NCBI GenBank assembly: GCA_013397455.1 | Contig: VYZB01000375.1 | Coordinates: forward strand, 596,493-660,492 | Length of the DNA: 64,000 nt | Direction: 5' to 3' | DNA from: Crotophaga sulcirostris | Taxonomy: Eukaryota > Chordata > Aves > Cuculiformes > Crotophagidae | Part shown: piece by piece, positions 1 through 13,500 of the stretch | Position numbering within the stretch: position 1 is the first letter of the stretch | Layout: every line of letters begins with the position of its first letter | Made by a program: the position numbers and the translations under genes | Notes under the pieces: generated by a model | Seen by the model: only the letters and a program-made list of their open reading frames with translations | What the model was told of the DNA's origin: nothing | Database searches by the model: none

Positions 1-1188
1 CTGCTGCTTCATTTAATAAAATAAACTGAAAAAATCCCGGTAATGTACAAAGTTCCTTAAGTGAAAAAGAGTAGAAAATTGTTTCCAGAAATCGTCCTTA
101 AGATAGAACACAGCTGTGCTGCTACAGATCTCTATGGCCAAATGGACCTTAAAGTCTCAGATCCTTAATTAAGGACCTGGAGAAGTTCTTTCATGAATTT
201 AGATTTAATGAAGAGCTTTTTTAAAATAAAATTAATGAAGATTCACCCAGTCATGGACATAAAGTGTAGGGAATCAGAAAAACAAGAATGAGAGCTGCTC
301 CTCTACCTTTTCCTATGTTTTTAAATCATCTGCCTGAACCCTCAGCCCTCTGGGCTTCAAGGTATCCAGCTTACTTTTGCTCTCTGTTAATTCCAGTCCT
401 AAGTGTATTCCCTAAGCATCTGCACAATGTGCTTAGCTTGTTTTGCAATAAGAGGAGGCTGTGCATTTTTGAAAGACAGGGATGTCTCTACTCTGAAAGC
501 AGGAGATGTCTTTCCACCCCCGTACAGTCCTGCAGGACAAACTCCAGTGTGTGGGCAGCTCCTTGGGAGATGCAGACAGCTTTTCTGCTACTTCCCAAAC
601 AACCAGAGCAGAAAGCTTTTCATTTGTACCCGGAGGTAAAATAGGAGGTCCTTCCTGATTTATAACTGCTCATTAACCCTTGGGATACCTAAGAGTTTGT
701 CAGTTTTTTGACTGCTGCACAGGCAACAAGCAGCAACCTTGGTCACTCTGGATATTTTGGACTGGGTTTGAGCATGACTCTAACAGGTCAGCACTTCCTC
801 GCTGCCACATGATGAAAGAGGATTAGATGTGTGGAAAAGTGAAGGTGAGCCCAAGCAGAGGGTCTGTGCCTGGATCAGCTTGCACCCCTGAGAAAACCCA
901 CATCTTGGTCAAGGCTTCTCAGCCTGCCAAGCTTTGCAGATTTTCTCCCATCAGGGTTGGGAATTCACTCTGATTTTGTTGTTGGTTGCTTCTCTTCCTC
1001 CAGCCAAACTCCTGGTTGTGGCTGAGACCAGAGTGGGAAGGAATATTTCGATGTTATATTCAAAGGTTTAGAAGAGTTGACTATGAAATTCCACAACAAG
1101 CTTCCACATTTGTAGCAACCTACAAACCTTTCCCTCGTTAGGAACCACAAGCTAATACATTAGCTAAAGTCTCTATATGTTGTATTTT

Positions 1189-1211
1189 ATATACATATAT
1201 ATATATATATA
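1189..1211. repeat. AT dinucleotide microsatellite
   Basis: About eleven AT/TA units with one C interruption. Confidence 0.85.
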
Positions 1212-2524
1212 AAAGCACCCATCTCTCAATCCCCTTTACATCACGTTTTCCTCATTAAGATCAACACTAAAATATGGAGCAATTGATTTAAGTTTATATC
1301 AGAAATTTATGGTATTGCTTCGAAGAGCAAATGCATCATAGGTGCATTTCTGTTAGAAAGAAGGGCAAACTATAAAAGACTCAGCAGCACTCCCTGAAAC
1401 CAGCTCTCTGGGATTTTTTCCGCCCATCTGCTAGGTCTTTAAAATCTAATGGTCATCTTATATTTGTGAATAAAAAAGTGAAGGAACAAGTCATTGTACA
1501 TTAGTTACTCCATGGGAAGTGCATAAGTGCAGTTTCTTATGCTCAGTGAATGCAAGAAGATTCAAGGCAGCTTAGCCTTCCGTTCAAGAGACATCTGCTT
1601 TAATGCGTCATGTTAGAGTCAAAGTCTTGAAAGGAAAAATGCTGTCACAGAAGGCAAAAAGCCTCCTGCAGCCACCACACACAATAGCTGGCATCTAAGG
1701 AAAACCAGCCTGTGGAAGCGACTCTAGAAAGGGAAAAAGGGATCTGAACTCACAGTGTAACAGGGATGTGCAAATCGATGGCTTCAGTTAGTGGAAAATA
1801 ACGTGTATTGAATGGATGAAGATTTCAGTAAGGTAAAAAAGCACATCTTATCTCTAGCAGATCTCCACACCCTATCTTGAATCCCACCGCTACTGATTTT
1901 TTTCTTATTTTTTTTTCCCTTGGGAAGTTTTTCTTTTTAATATGTGAGTAAGGCAGAACAAATCTCTCATGTTGTCTATGATCTCTTAATCTCAAGCTCA
2001 GTACAGATACATAACGCTCCTTAATGGAAGAAGAGGAAAAGCAAGAAGCATTTGATTAAATGTTTGATCTCTTGAGGAATACACAGGCTCTGTAGAGCAC
2101 AGTGCACAGCGCACAAATATTTTTGTGTTTTATTATTGATTAAAAGTGATTAATAATTGGTTCAACTGATAAAAAATACTTTTTTTCCTGAGCTAACCCT
2201 GAAAATTTAGAAGATTGTTTTGGATGCAGGGAAGTCTGGGATAAAAGAAGTGCAGAAATGCCTCTACAGTGTCATCATCCATAGTCAGCACCCATTGCAA
2301 GTGCAGAGGCATTCTTTGCAGTAGGGTTATTCATGACTTTAGAGGACTGACATGATCATTGACACCTCTGTTTTAATTGTGCTGGTACTAAACAGGTACA
2401 ACGTTAAGACCAAACTCTCTAGGCATTGTTTTTTTCTTCACCGCACCACTTTCACAGTCTGGACAAAGAGGATGTAGCACGGCGTTAAATTTGAAGCATC
2501 TTCCATCTACTTATGATCTACTGC

Positions 2525-3055
2525 CATCACCTCATGAGACCTCACCTGGAGTACTGTGTCCAGCTCTGGGGCCCTCAGCACAGGAAGGACATGGAGCTGT
2601 TGTAGTGGAAGAGGGCCATGAAATGATCCAAGGGCTGGAGCACCTCTGCTATGATGACAGGCTGAGAGAGTTGGGATTGTTCAGCCTGGAGAAGACTCCA
2701 GGGAGATCTTATAGCAGCCTTCCAGTACTGAAAGGGGGCTCCAAGAAAGCTGGGGACAGACTTTTTAGCAAGGTCTGTTATGACAGGACAAGGAGTAATG
2801 ACTTTAAACTAAGGAAGGGTAGATTTAAACTGGATATAAGGAAGAAATTTTTTACAATGAGGGTGGTAAAGCACTGGCTCAAGTTGCCCAGGAAAGCAGT
2901 GGAGGCTCCATCCCTGGAAACATGCAAGGTCAGGTTGGATGGGGCTCTGAGCAACCTGATCGAGTTGAAGACATCCCTGCTTCTGCAGGGGAAGGAAGAT
3001 GGACTAGATAACCTGTAAAGTTCCTTCCAACCAAAAGCATTCTATGATTCTATAA
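2525..3055 (+). mobile_element. CR1 LINE 3' fragment with ORF2 remnant
   Basis: About 530 nt of CR1 3' end, finishing in ATTCTATGATTCTATA. An uninterrupted frame at 2491-3018 still reads as the ORF2 (reverse transcriptase protein) C-terminus, with motifs such as [39 protein letters not shown] and PSLETCKVRLDGALSNLI. The element is 5'-truncated, as usual for CR1, and cannot move. Confidence 0.92.
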
Positions 3056-4993
3056 TCTACGTGGAGAGGTACATGTTATTAGTCCAAATGCAGGGAACAG
3101 GCTCTTATGTTCATCCCCTGTATCATCACAGTGTTGCTACAGACAAAGTTTCAGTTAAATACTTGGCAAAAGTGCTGGACATTTGGAAGAGGCATGGTCT
3201 GACTTGAGGGGACACAAGGGAATAATGACCTTATCTACATGGGACTGTTAAAAATGGAATGGAAAAGGTCTTTATTTTTTTCCATCCATGGTAATAAGAA
3301 TGTTGGGACAAAGAAATCAGGTTGTCACAAAATAAGGCTAGGTGCTCCCACCATCTCCCCTTACATTGCCTCTGCACCCAGTTCCTACCCTCCTCTTGGC
3401 ATCTCTGGTCCAGTTTCCTTGGGAAGCACAAAGGTGCAAGAACAGCCAAGGCCACCATGTTAAACTTCTCTCCTGAAGCTTGTCAGGAGAGTTTCTCAGG
3501 GAATAAAGTGCGAATGGAGCTGGAGACAGTGATAAATTTCCCTTCTGAACAATCAATAAAACTCTCTCAGCCCCGCTCAGGCCCCTACTGTGGATGCAAG
3601 GGCCATAATTACATTGTCAAAAAGTCAAGTTGCTCTGGCTGCCTGAAACCCCCTTTAAAACTGACATGTGATTGACAGGCAGTTTATGGGTGGCATGTTC
3701 TGACTGGCAGGGGAGTTGGCTAAAGCCAAAGGCAACAGTGAAATTTCCCAGTCTGCTACAACTACCAGAGCAAAGGACTGCCACTCATGAGGGAATTGTG
3801 GGAAACTCTTAGTCATATTAACATATCAAAGTGAGGAGTTGACAGCGCTTCCTAAACAATCTGAACTCAACCATGGCTGCAGAGCATCCACCAAAGAAAA
3901 GAGAAATGAAATTAAAATGTGCTGGGTTCTGTCTTCACCAAGACAGCTAAGAATTTGGAAGCCTGCTTTTTTAGTGATTTTGATCAGAGATAACATATAT
4001 ATGTGTCTGTATGTATGTATCTCACAAACTTACTGCTGAGCATGTCAACCCCTTTCACATATCTATGAAAGAGGCTGTCATGCTCAACAATTTGTTCTAT
4101 ACCACAGGCCAGACTGCTACTAAATTGGAGATAGAAGAGCATATTTCTGTATTTCTGTAAGCAATACGAACCCAGCAACAGAACGTGCTCCTTTTGGTCT
4201 TGTTTTCTAGCAGGCTTCTACTCCTTCAATGTTAAAGTGCAGAATACATGGTTTGAATGAACCTTAATTGGGACTGTATGTAGTGCAGAACTTCAAAGAG
4301 ACTTCATAGGTCATCTGGATTTCTTGAATATGAAATTGATAAGAGTTCTTCAGTAAGAATTGATAAGAAATTGAAAACAAGAGGTATTTCCACTAATGGG
4401 CCAGGTCACCTCTGGCTCCACTTATCTCCATTCAGGTAATGTTTGGATCGCAGACCTCACCTTCTTGGTTTCCTCAGGAATGAAGAATCACTGGGAATTA
4501 TGACCCTGAGTGAGAAATGCCTTGAGGGTACCTACATGGGTAGGTTTTACAGCAGGGTTTACTTCCCTCCATCATATTGCCAAAGTAACACTGTAAAAAG
4601 TACTTCTGCCCTGTTTGTCTCTCTACATTCATTGGTCGTGTGTGAGGACGGAGTCAACAAGGAAGTGATGATACAGGTTCAAAGGGAAACAAGAAGCAGT
4701 ACAGCTGTAAGGAGATGCTACTCTTTTTTCTTACATTGGTAGAAAACAGTGGCGTGAAGAAGACAAGGCTCCTGTTATAAAGCCTTGAGAATTTAAGGAT
4801 AAAATCCTGTCTTACAAAGGTCAAATTGAGAATGGAAGGATACTTCAAGGTAGCAGGAGAAGAATCAGAAACCAAAACAGTCAAAGCTGTTATCAGGCAA
4901 ATTCAAATCAGACATTTTAATACCTTTTTCTTAAAAAAGAAAAAAAAAAAACAACACGGATGATTAACCAAATTAATCCCCTGGAACAAGCTT

Positions 4994-5610
4994 TTACAGA
5001 AAATGCTGGCTTCCGTTTCCCTTGACGTCCTCAAAGACCACGCCTTTCTGGAAGGCATGCTTTAATCTAATGTGAGTTACTGAACTCAAGGCTGGGATAA
5101 CTGTGTGAAATTCAATGGCCAGTAACGGACAGTCAATTTGGCCCAGATGATCTAATAGTGCTTCTTCAGAGAGTCCCTCTAGCAAATGGGATAGAAACAC
5201 TCTGCCTTTCTGCAAAGCCAGTTTACTGAAATTATTAAAGCCGTTTTCAAGCCCTAAATAATTTAGCCTTGCTGTGTCCCGACAAAGTGCCCAAGAGCAC
5301 CTGATGTGGCTTTCAGGAGTAGTGCAGCCCACGTCCCCTGCCACTGCGCCAGAAGCGCCTTGCTCAGCCTCCACAGATCTCTCTGATTCAGAAAAGCAGT
5401 TGTCCACCGACTCCCCTCCATCAACCAACCTCTCCTGACCTTGTTTGGTTCCTGTGAACTGTCCAGATCATCACACAGTGGTACAGCTCTCTCCCTCCCT
5501 GTGCTCAGATTGTACCCCTCAGTGTCTGACGTCATTTTTGACTGAAATTCATACATGTCAATGATGTTTAAATAGCAACATTTCTGTCTGTAGGCCAGGA
5601 GGGTGTAAAT
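4994..5610 (-). pseudogene. Decayed protein-coding fragment of unknown family
   Basis: I do not recognise this. On the minus strand, an open stretch from 5610 to about 5440 has a protein-like make-up (TLLAYRQKCCYLNIIDMYEF, then TSDTEGYNLSTG and CDDLDSSQEPN). A second frame, open from about 5467 to a TAA at 4994-4996, continues in similar style (ERLVDGGESVDNCFSESERS, LENGFNNFSKLALQKGR, LLEGLSEEALLDHLGQID, FHTVIPALSSVTHIRLKH). The upstream frame is closed by a TGA at 5613-5611. Together the two frames look like one coding region broken by a frameshift near 5440. The minus strand shows no poly(A) after the stop, so a processed retrocopy is not shown. It does not fit PKHD1 or CR1. Alternatives are an unannotated nested exon, an error in assembly, or chance. 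Confidence 0.35.
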
Positions 5611-6020
5611 TCATGCCCTGCTGGAGGATACAAGCACTTACCTATATGAAAGTCAACATGTGAGAACATAAGAGAGGGAGATGAGATGTTCAGCTGTGTT
5701 GGCTCTTGTTTTTTTCTCCTCTATGACACATATTACCTTTAAAACAGCCTGTTAGTCAAGAGCTTGACATGTGTATATTGCACTAATATTCTCATGCATG
5801 ATGAGTTTAGATCTGAATTCTATATCCAATCTGCTGCACCAAGAAATGGCCATATTATACCAGCATTTTGTAGCCCTCCAAAAAAAGCTCTGTACCTAAA
5901 TCCTTCTTCATCACAATATCTGCAAACCTATAGCCATTTTTTGTCATTTAGGTCCCTTGTTGCTTCCACTTGGTGGGAATGTAGAGCTCTGGTCCTGTAG
6001 GGCTTCCTTTGAGAAAGAAG

Positions 6021-6115
6021 TCCAGTGGTTAGAGCAGAGGACCATGCAATTAGGATTGAAATTCTTGGCATTTTCACAGTTTTCCTGCATCACCCCTGGC
6101 CTTGTCATTTATGGC
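6021..6115 (+). repeat. MIR/CORE-SINE-like remnant
   Basis: The text GTCCAGTGGTTAGAGCAGAG followed by a degenerate tRNA-like head and a weakly matching core (CCTTGTCATT) resembles the tRNA-derived head of amniote MIR/CORE-SINEs. It is strongly diverged, so the end points are approximate. Confidence 0.45.
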
Positions 6116-6885
6116 AACAATCTCTGCTGAGCAGATGTGGTTGAGTGGACCACCAGAAAAACAGAGAGATGCCAGCTGTGTTTCTAATGCTAGAGACAGG
6201 CCGATGGCATTGAGATGCCAGCACAGCATGGAGAGATGGAGAAGGAGGGGACAACACACTGCCAGGACTACTTTGCTGTTACTTTGAGAAACATCATCCC
6301 CACTCCAGCTGGAAAGGGCTACGAACATCAACATACTTGGCATTGGCCTCACCACGAATACACTCTCTTGGAAACCACAAGAGTCAGACCCTCTCGAGGA
6401 GGAAACTCTCCAGTTTTTATGGAGAGAGACGAGGGGAGAAGGACAAACCATTCTAGTGGCAGAGCAAAGTCACATGATTCTCAACAGACACCTGAGATCC
6501 CGTTACCAAGGCGCAGAGACTTTTATTTGTTTACAGACATGCATCCAAACACCTTCTAGGCACCTAAATCACTTCCATGGTTTCATAACTACTTGATAAC
6601 ATCTATCTTATTCTCGAAAGCCAGATTTACAAAATGACCCAGCTTCCAGCATGGGATCTTTTATGGAGATGCAACACTGAGCTGCAGAAATAGGAGTCCG
6701 ATGGTGAATGCAAAGATATGAAGTTCTGGCCCAGAAACCTGATTTCAACAAATATCTAACTGCAATTAAAATTCCAAATTCGTGCCAAAAGATGAGTTTT
6801 TTCTCCTCCAAAATTTTTTTCCTTTAGTTTGTTTTATTTTATTCATCTCTGCTTTGCTTTTGAAGAGAAGAAAAAAAGTACTCAC

Positions 6886-7098
6886 CATGAATGGAAAGTG
6901 TCCCATTCCTCACTGCCAGGAACTTGATCCCATATGGAAATACTGGTGGAGAATGAACGCTTCCGTAGAGATAGATGTGTGCTTTGTGACGGAAAGGGGT
7001 CTCTGTGGATCCCACCTGGAGCTGTCCTCCATCAGATATCAGGATGTAATGAGCATGCAGTTCTACAGGTCCTGGACCAATAAACAAGAGTTTGCCAC
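6886..7098 (-). CDS. PKHD1: PKHD1 exon continuing the first G8 domain (likely human exon 37)
   Basis: 213-nt exon with acceptor GTTTTCAG ending at 7099 and a strong donor ATG|GTGAGT from 6885. It enters in phase 1 (GT completes Gly) and leaves in phase 1. The peptide runs [20 protein letters not shown], then [37 protein letters not shown] and [15 protein letters not shown]. The series of glycine turns ([30 protein letters not shown]) is the core of a G8 domain, and NGT is a glycosylation sequon. This is among the most conserved parts of fibrocystin and is the strongest single piece of evidence for the family. The following exon is not in the window; the frame downstream is intron. Confidence 0.94.
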
Positions 7099-8244
7099 CT
7101 GAAAACAACAACAGAAGAGAAAAATGCAAACACAGATCTAATAGACAATTGTTATCTCCTAGAGAAAAGAGCTGTAAGACATGAGCCAACAATGATTTTA
7201 TTTTGCAATAAAATTAAGAGATGAAGTGTAGAACGGTAGTGTTTCGAGCAAAAAATCCGCCTTGCCCTGTACCCTTCCATATTTATCAGCTCTTTATAGA
7301 CTGTATTAATTGAGTTGATTTTTCAGTTCTACACAGGCTGCTTTTCTAGGCTTGTGCAAACCAATCAGTCTGGGCAGACATCTAAGCCTCTCCAGTTCCA
7401 GTGCAAGGGAATCATGTTGGGAAAATGCCAGTCTTAACCTATTTATTAACCTCTAAATGTTAAAAAGGGATATTACTACTTAATTCATATTTTACTTTTC
7501 AGATTGCAAACATCTTGTAACAGGTAGAGGGGAAAAGATCTTTCGGATGCAAGAACTGGCAACTTGTTCAGCTCAAAAGCTGATTTAATCCCACATATAT
7601 ACTTATTATATACTTATTCTTCCAGCTGTTGTTCAAAACCAGATGTTGCCAAATAGGGTACAAGAAACTTCTCCCTGTGTGCGTGCAACAATCTCCTCAT
7701 GCCATGAAACCTTCATTTTAATCCCAAATTAGAGGTTAGCTTTCCCTCAAAGCATCAGGTTTCATCCTCTTGCCAATATTTTCCTTTTATTATCTATTAG
7801 AATAACGGGATAAGTTTTGTCAGTAATATAGATCTGATCCTTCAAATATTTCTAATATTTAGTCTCAGTGATTTCTTGAAGCAATGAATTCTGTGGGCTG
7901 AGTACATAGTGCATGAAAAGGCATTTCCATCCCTTGGTTTTGACTCAGTCTTTTCAGTTCTGTCAAATGTCTCCTTTGTTTTAGCCTTGTGTGATCTGGC
8001 GATCCCAGTCCATCATCTCAAGATTGTTTACTCTTTTATCTCTTTTCATATTTTCTCTCCTGTGAAGGCTATCTTTAGAATGGACAGAGCGGACTCTCAG
8101 ACATCAAATCACTCTGCACGTGGGTTATGTCTTCTTAGGTCAAACCATGCTTCCCAGGAGCTTCTAGGGGATATCTCAAAGCCCAAAATCTCAAAACTCT
8201 TTACAAAGGGTCTGTCACCCTCCCAACATTTCCCTTTATGTGAA

Positions 8245-8424
8245 GGATAATGAGATGCGCTGCCCAGGGAGGTGGTGGAGTCGTTGTCCCTCGAGGTTTT
8301 TAAGAGGAGATTGGATGAGGCACTCAGTGCCATGGTTTAGATGCTGGGTTGGTGTCAGTGTTGGGTTACAGGTTCGATGATCTCAGAAGTCCTTTCCAAC
8401 CTTGTAATACTGTGATACTGTGAA
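8245..8424 (+). mobile_element. CR1 LINE 3' fragment (TACTGTGA-tailed type)
   Basis: Contains GCTGCCCAGGGAGGTGGTGG, then the segment GATTGGATGAGGCACTCAGT, and ends in AATACTGTGATACTGTGA. It belongs to the CR1 subfamily whose 3' octamer is TACTGTGA rather than ATTCTATG. Confidence 0.88.
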
Positions 8425-9542
8425 GTAGCTAATAACTGTCCCATCTCATACCGTGTCTTACACCATATTATTGGTGTTAGCATTTTTTTAAAGCTGATCT
8501 CTACACCTACCAAATAGTTGGCTTTCCCTCCTCACGAGATACTACCTGTCCTTAGCAAGAAGGATAAAGTTGGTCAGGCCTATGCTTTAATTTCAGTATT
8601 GAGACAAAAAAGGAGGTAACAATTTTAAATATATAAAAAAAAAAAACCAGATTAAAAACTACCTTGGTCATGGTGTGCCTTTGATCAGGTCCTGCTGCTC
8701 TCAGTGATAAGGGAGATTCATAGCGCTCATACCTTTCCCACCTCGTTGTATCCACTCCTGCTGAACACATTCTTCTTTTCCTGATCTCCTTATTTATTCT
8801 TGAATTAAGGGACGTTCACAGTTTCAGTGATTTCTTAGACTTATAAAAACGACTTATAAATTATTTTTAATTTCTTAGTCTTATAACAAAGGTAGTATTT
8901 GAATAAGATCTACCAATTAAACTTTTCTTTTTCAGATTTCAGTACCTCCAAGTAAGTTTTTACAGAACATGCCTAACAGACAAAAGAGAAAAATCTTACA
9001 TTTTCTTGCCTGTAACCACTGGGAACAAGGGTTCACTCCCACAAACATCAGTTCCCTTATGTGTAAATTATCTCTTTCCCTAGACATATTTTTCTACATA
9101 CAAATATATTCCTGTTAAGTTTGCTATGGTTTTTTTTACAAAATTATACTGAATACACACTGATAAACCAGCATGAATTTCAGCTTGTTTCACTCAAAAC
9201 AAAAGAAGATATCTGAATTATTCTGTGATACATGAGATTTGTAGAAAAATGAAATGTTCTTAACACAAAAGGTGCTACGCTCAAAAGAGGATAATACTTG
9301 AAATGGTATCAACTTTCACACTGAAGGGAAAGTTAGAACACATCACCTGATGGTCTGTGCACACCGTGCATCAGAAGAAATCAAATCACCTGTGTTTGCT
9401 GCATGCCCTCTAGAAATGCAGACAATTAATTGACTTGAGGACATTATTGCCTTTTTCTACAATTACCTTTTCCAGCATCCAGTCTCTTACTGTTAATAAT
9501 TTCTGTTTTATTTCCAACCACAACTTATCAAGGATGAGCTTT

Positions 9543-9635
9543 CACAGTATCACAGTATTACAAGGTTGGAAAGGACCTCTGAGATCATCGAGTCCAACCT
9601 GTAACCCAACACTGACACCAACTCATCATTTAAAA
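9543..9635 (-). mobile_element. CR1 LINE 3' end (TACTGTGA-tailed type), short
   Basis: Begins with CACAGTATCACAGTATTACA and continues AAGGTTGGAAAGGACCTCTG through GAGATCATCGAGTCCAACC. Only about 90 nt of the 3' end is present. Confidence 0.88.
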
Positions 9636-10382
9636 CTTTCAGACAGTGCTTCTCTTTGTACCTTCCTGCACTGCATGCAGAGAGGTGTAGAAAACAGCAT
9701 TTCCTGTGAAAGTACTTCACAATAAAATCAAATCTCTTTCAAACTGATTGATAAGGTTTTTAATATTCTCCCTGCAAGGAAACTTCTCCAATTCATGGAG
9801 CAGTGCATCCTCTCTCACAACTCAGTTTCTTCTGAAATTGGAAAGCCAGACCCCCAAATTCTTCTGCTCCTTTATTGTTTTCAGTGCTGCCTATAGAGGA
9901 AAAATTAGCTTAGTCCCACATTTTGCATTTTTTTTCACAGTAAAAAACTATACTACCTCCTTCTGTCTCTTCGTTACATTGGGAGATCATGTGGGCATCC
10001 TTGGGCTTCTGATCCTTTTCATGATCGCGGCTTTATTTAACAAAGTCCCTTATTGTGTAACCACGACTTTCATTCCTAATTGCTTCCTGCCAGGCTGTTT
10101 CCTCATCTGTGTAAATCTGCATTTGCTTTGCACGGCATTCACAAAATGTGAGCAGTGATGGTTCTCCATGTACTTTCAGATCATTGATAACGTCCAGTGG
10201 TATCCAAGCAGGCATGAAAATGGTTTCCCACTAGCAATTTACTATTTGAGTTAGTACACTTTGTATCTGCTGGCTGCCCTGAGATCTTGGCAGGTGATCC
10301 TCAATCATCCCTGTATCACATGTTTTACAGAATCAACTATATTAACAAACTTGTAATTTACTTAGAAAATGAACTAAAGTTT

Positions 10383-10506
10383 NNNNNNNNNNNNNNNNNN
10401 NNNNNNNNNNNNNNNNNNNNNNNNNNNNNNNNNNNNNNNNNNNNNNNNNNNNNNNNNNNNNNNNNNNNNNNNNNNNNNNNNNNNNNNNNNNNNNNNNNNN
10501 NNNNNN
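10383..10506. other. Assembly gap (124 N)
   Basis: Unknown bases. An apparent open frame across it is an artefact. Confidence 0.99.
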
Positions 10507-13500
10507 ATTTAGCTTTATACAGTTTTCTCTTTAGCCCTGTGGTTGATATGAGATCAAGCAGTCAATATTATTTATTTTACCAGTCTACATCATCACATAA
10601 GATCAGAACTTATAAAACCCTCTGCAATTTCCCCTGTACTCTGAAACTAATTTTGGGGGGCCACAGAATGCCTCAGCTAATAGTTTTAAAGCTCTTGAAT
10701 GAGCCTGAAACTGTTGATTTAAGAATGTGTGTTCTTGAAAAATATTACTCAACACCTTCATTAAATTAACATTCTTCAGTAATAAATGGACTGCTGGTCC
10801 ATCTTCCTCTTGTGATATAATTTACCATCCTGTTCCTTCCCTTGCCGAGAACAGAAATATTTATTAAATACATTTGCCTTATAGCAGCAATGTTAATAAT
10901 TTTATCACCACAATCAGAAATGGAACTATAAATCACTGCAATTTATTTTACCCCTAACATAAAAAAAAGCATCTTCCCCAAGGTCTTTATTGACTTCCTA
11001 TGCTCTGTTCTCACTGAAATATAGTAATTTCTGTTTCCACTCTCTTCATACAATTTTTAATGAGTATTCTAATTGCTACTGTGCTGTACCAATAAACCAG
11101 GCAGGCTGGTAGCCGGAGTTGTCCTATCTTTTGATTGCAAAATCATAGTTCTGTCTCAAACAACCTCCTCGGATGTTTCCCCACATTTCAGCCACACTTT
11201 GTCCGTATGAAATTTCAACAACATTTTTAAATCACATTTCTCAGTAATATGTTAACTGGGCGTCAGTTGTCCTAAGACATCTTTCTCTCCATTAATTCAA
11301 ATATTTTTCATATCTTTAGTGGATTTTTGGGTGTCTGGCAAGCTTGGCAACTGGATGCTGGTAACTGCTCTACACTGGGTGTAAGAATAGGCAGTAGTCC
11401 CAACACAACTCTGACCCTTCCTGGGGGAAATCCTACATAAAAGCAAGGTTTCCCCTCCTTCAGTGAAGATTTGGATGCAAAGGAATAACAATAATAGGAC
11501 TTCAAGGTGGGAGCTATTGTCTGGCTGTCGGGTTTCTGTGTCCCTGGATGCAACCCAAGCACACTTGGCAACAGTGCAAAGATTTGCAAGACCATGACCA
11601 ACAGAAGGCATTTGTTTTGTGATATGTTGATACTTTGGCTTTCCCTTAGAAGCAGAAGTCAGACCCAATGTGTAATCAGAGGAAACAGATACATCAGCTA
11701 AATTCACAGTCACACTGTAATGCCACTGTCTTCAGGAGAAAAATAGTGTAAAAAGAGAAGTTCAACTGCTGAAGATAAAAAAAAAGGTTTGTAAAACAAA
11801 GTTTAGCCAAACTAGTGAATATTTCTGTCAAAAAATTACATGCATTCCCTCTAATTCCCAGTTCTCAACATCTCTGTGTTTTTCAGTGGGTCAGAATAAA
11901 TATACAGCGGCTGCTTTACAAGATTGTCTTCCCCTATTTTAAAAGAAAATAAAAGTTATGCTTCCCTCTTTTATTGCACTTGACCTCTTCTCTGAAAGCA
12001 GAAAGCAAGAATATTGCTCGACTGAGCCTTTGGCTGTGACCCTCAAATTGTTTGTTATGGCTGCACAGGAAAGCAAAGTCCTACATATGACCTTGAGGGT
12101 GATTTTATAAAAATCAATCAACTACTGTTATGATGGCCTCCCCACCAAGGAAAATAAATACAATTAAACCCTTAATCACTTCTGTACAATAACGTGCAAA
12201 TTCAATGGATCTCTTTAGGTGGAGTGAAGGGGTAGGAGGGAGAAATATGTTGAGGCTATTTTATACTTTGTGAGAACATCAGAAGCACCATTCTTCTCAA
12301 TTAACCCAGCAATTAGCCTCCACCTCTCTGCCTAAAAAAGAAATCTTTCTTTATCTGTCTTTATAAAAAGAAAAAAAAAACAAACAGATGGAAAGAAAGA
12401 GAGAAAAACTAAAGTGGAGGCAACTCTCTCTGTCCCACAGGAGGGGAGAAACAGCCAGACAAAATAATTAAAAAAAAAAGGGAATATCAAGAAAAACAAA
12501 CACGATAATAAGACGGGTGTTGTAATCTGCTGTGTGAATAACCACAGCACCATCACACTGTTGGCAGAACTGGTTTTGTGGAGAGGGATTTATCATCTGA
12601 GGTCCTTGGGAAATGGTGAGGGCGCACCTAAAATGAGAGGAATTGGGAAGGTAATGTATTAACACTTTGTCAAGTGTCCTGGTCAGGCTCATGCAATGCC
12701 CCGGCATCCAGAATATTTACTATGGAAAGAGTGTGCATCATGAACCGAAAAAAAAAAAAGAATAACTAACAATGGAGTAGAGGATTGCTATGGGAAGTTT
12801 CTCCTTGACCCTGTCACAAAGATTCATGCTTTGATACATTGCAGCTTATATCCCTTCTCAAAAAACCTCATTTAAAAAAAAAAATCCTTCTAACATAGAT
12901 GTTCTCACAAAGCATAAAAAAGCTTTTGTATTTCTCATTTAGGTTGTGATTTAGAACAGTCTGGAGATTTCTTGAACTCAGAAATAAGAAAAGTCCTCAT
13001 TCCAAAGTGCACCTTTTACCTGGAGTGCTATTTTATCATCATCCTTCGAGGTCACCCTTTGCATTCACCACCAATATAAAATTTTTCTTTTCTAATGAAC
13101 AGTTTATTAGGAAGCTAGGATAAAAGCAAGTATTGCCAGATTTAATTTTACTTCTTTACGTAAAGCTGAATGAACCATTAAAACAAGCAAATTACAGGAA
13201 AGGTGCTGGATAGTCTCAAGAGATATTTTATTTTATGATCAATAATAAAAGTTGTTAGGACAGTACCAACAGAATTGTCTTACATTTCACTACTGTGTCG
13301 CTGCCCTTTGACTATCAGAAAATCTCCTCTCCATGGAAGAGGATTTGCTGATTGAAAGGGTTTCTCCTCAACTGGACTCCTCTCTCCTTTCATCATGCAG
13401 GGAAGATCTGCTCTGGTTGTGCTGTGGGCACACCCTGGCCATGTATAAATAATATTCCCACATCCTCCAGCTTCCTCTTACCAGTTCCTCTCCCTTGGTG

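Larger units (their letters stand above)
1..6885 (-). other. PKHD1: PKHD1 intron downstream of the second G8-coding exon (partial)
   Basis: Carries an AT dinucleotide tract (1189-1211), a CR1 copy (2525-3055), an unidentified coding-like fragment (4994-5610) and a MIR-like SINE remnant (6021-6115). The next PKHD1 exon was not found. The 1-2500 part has nothing I can support beyond the AT tract. Confidence 0.7.

Noticed and set aside
10287..10769. 160-aa frame across N bases
   Set aside because: It exists only because N codons are not stops.
11297..11713. 138-aa minus frame
   Set aside because: No protein family signature, no splice borders in phase with PKHD1 exons.
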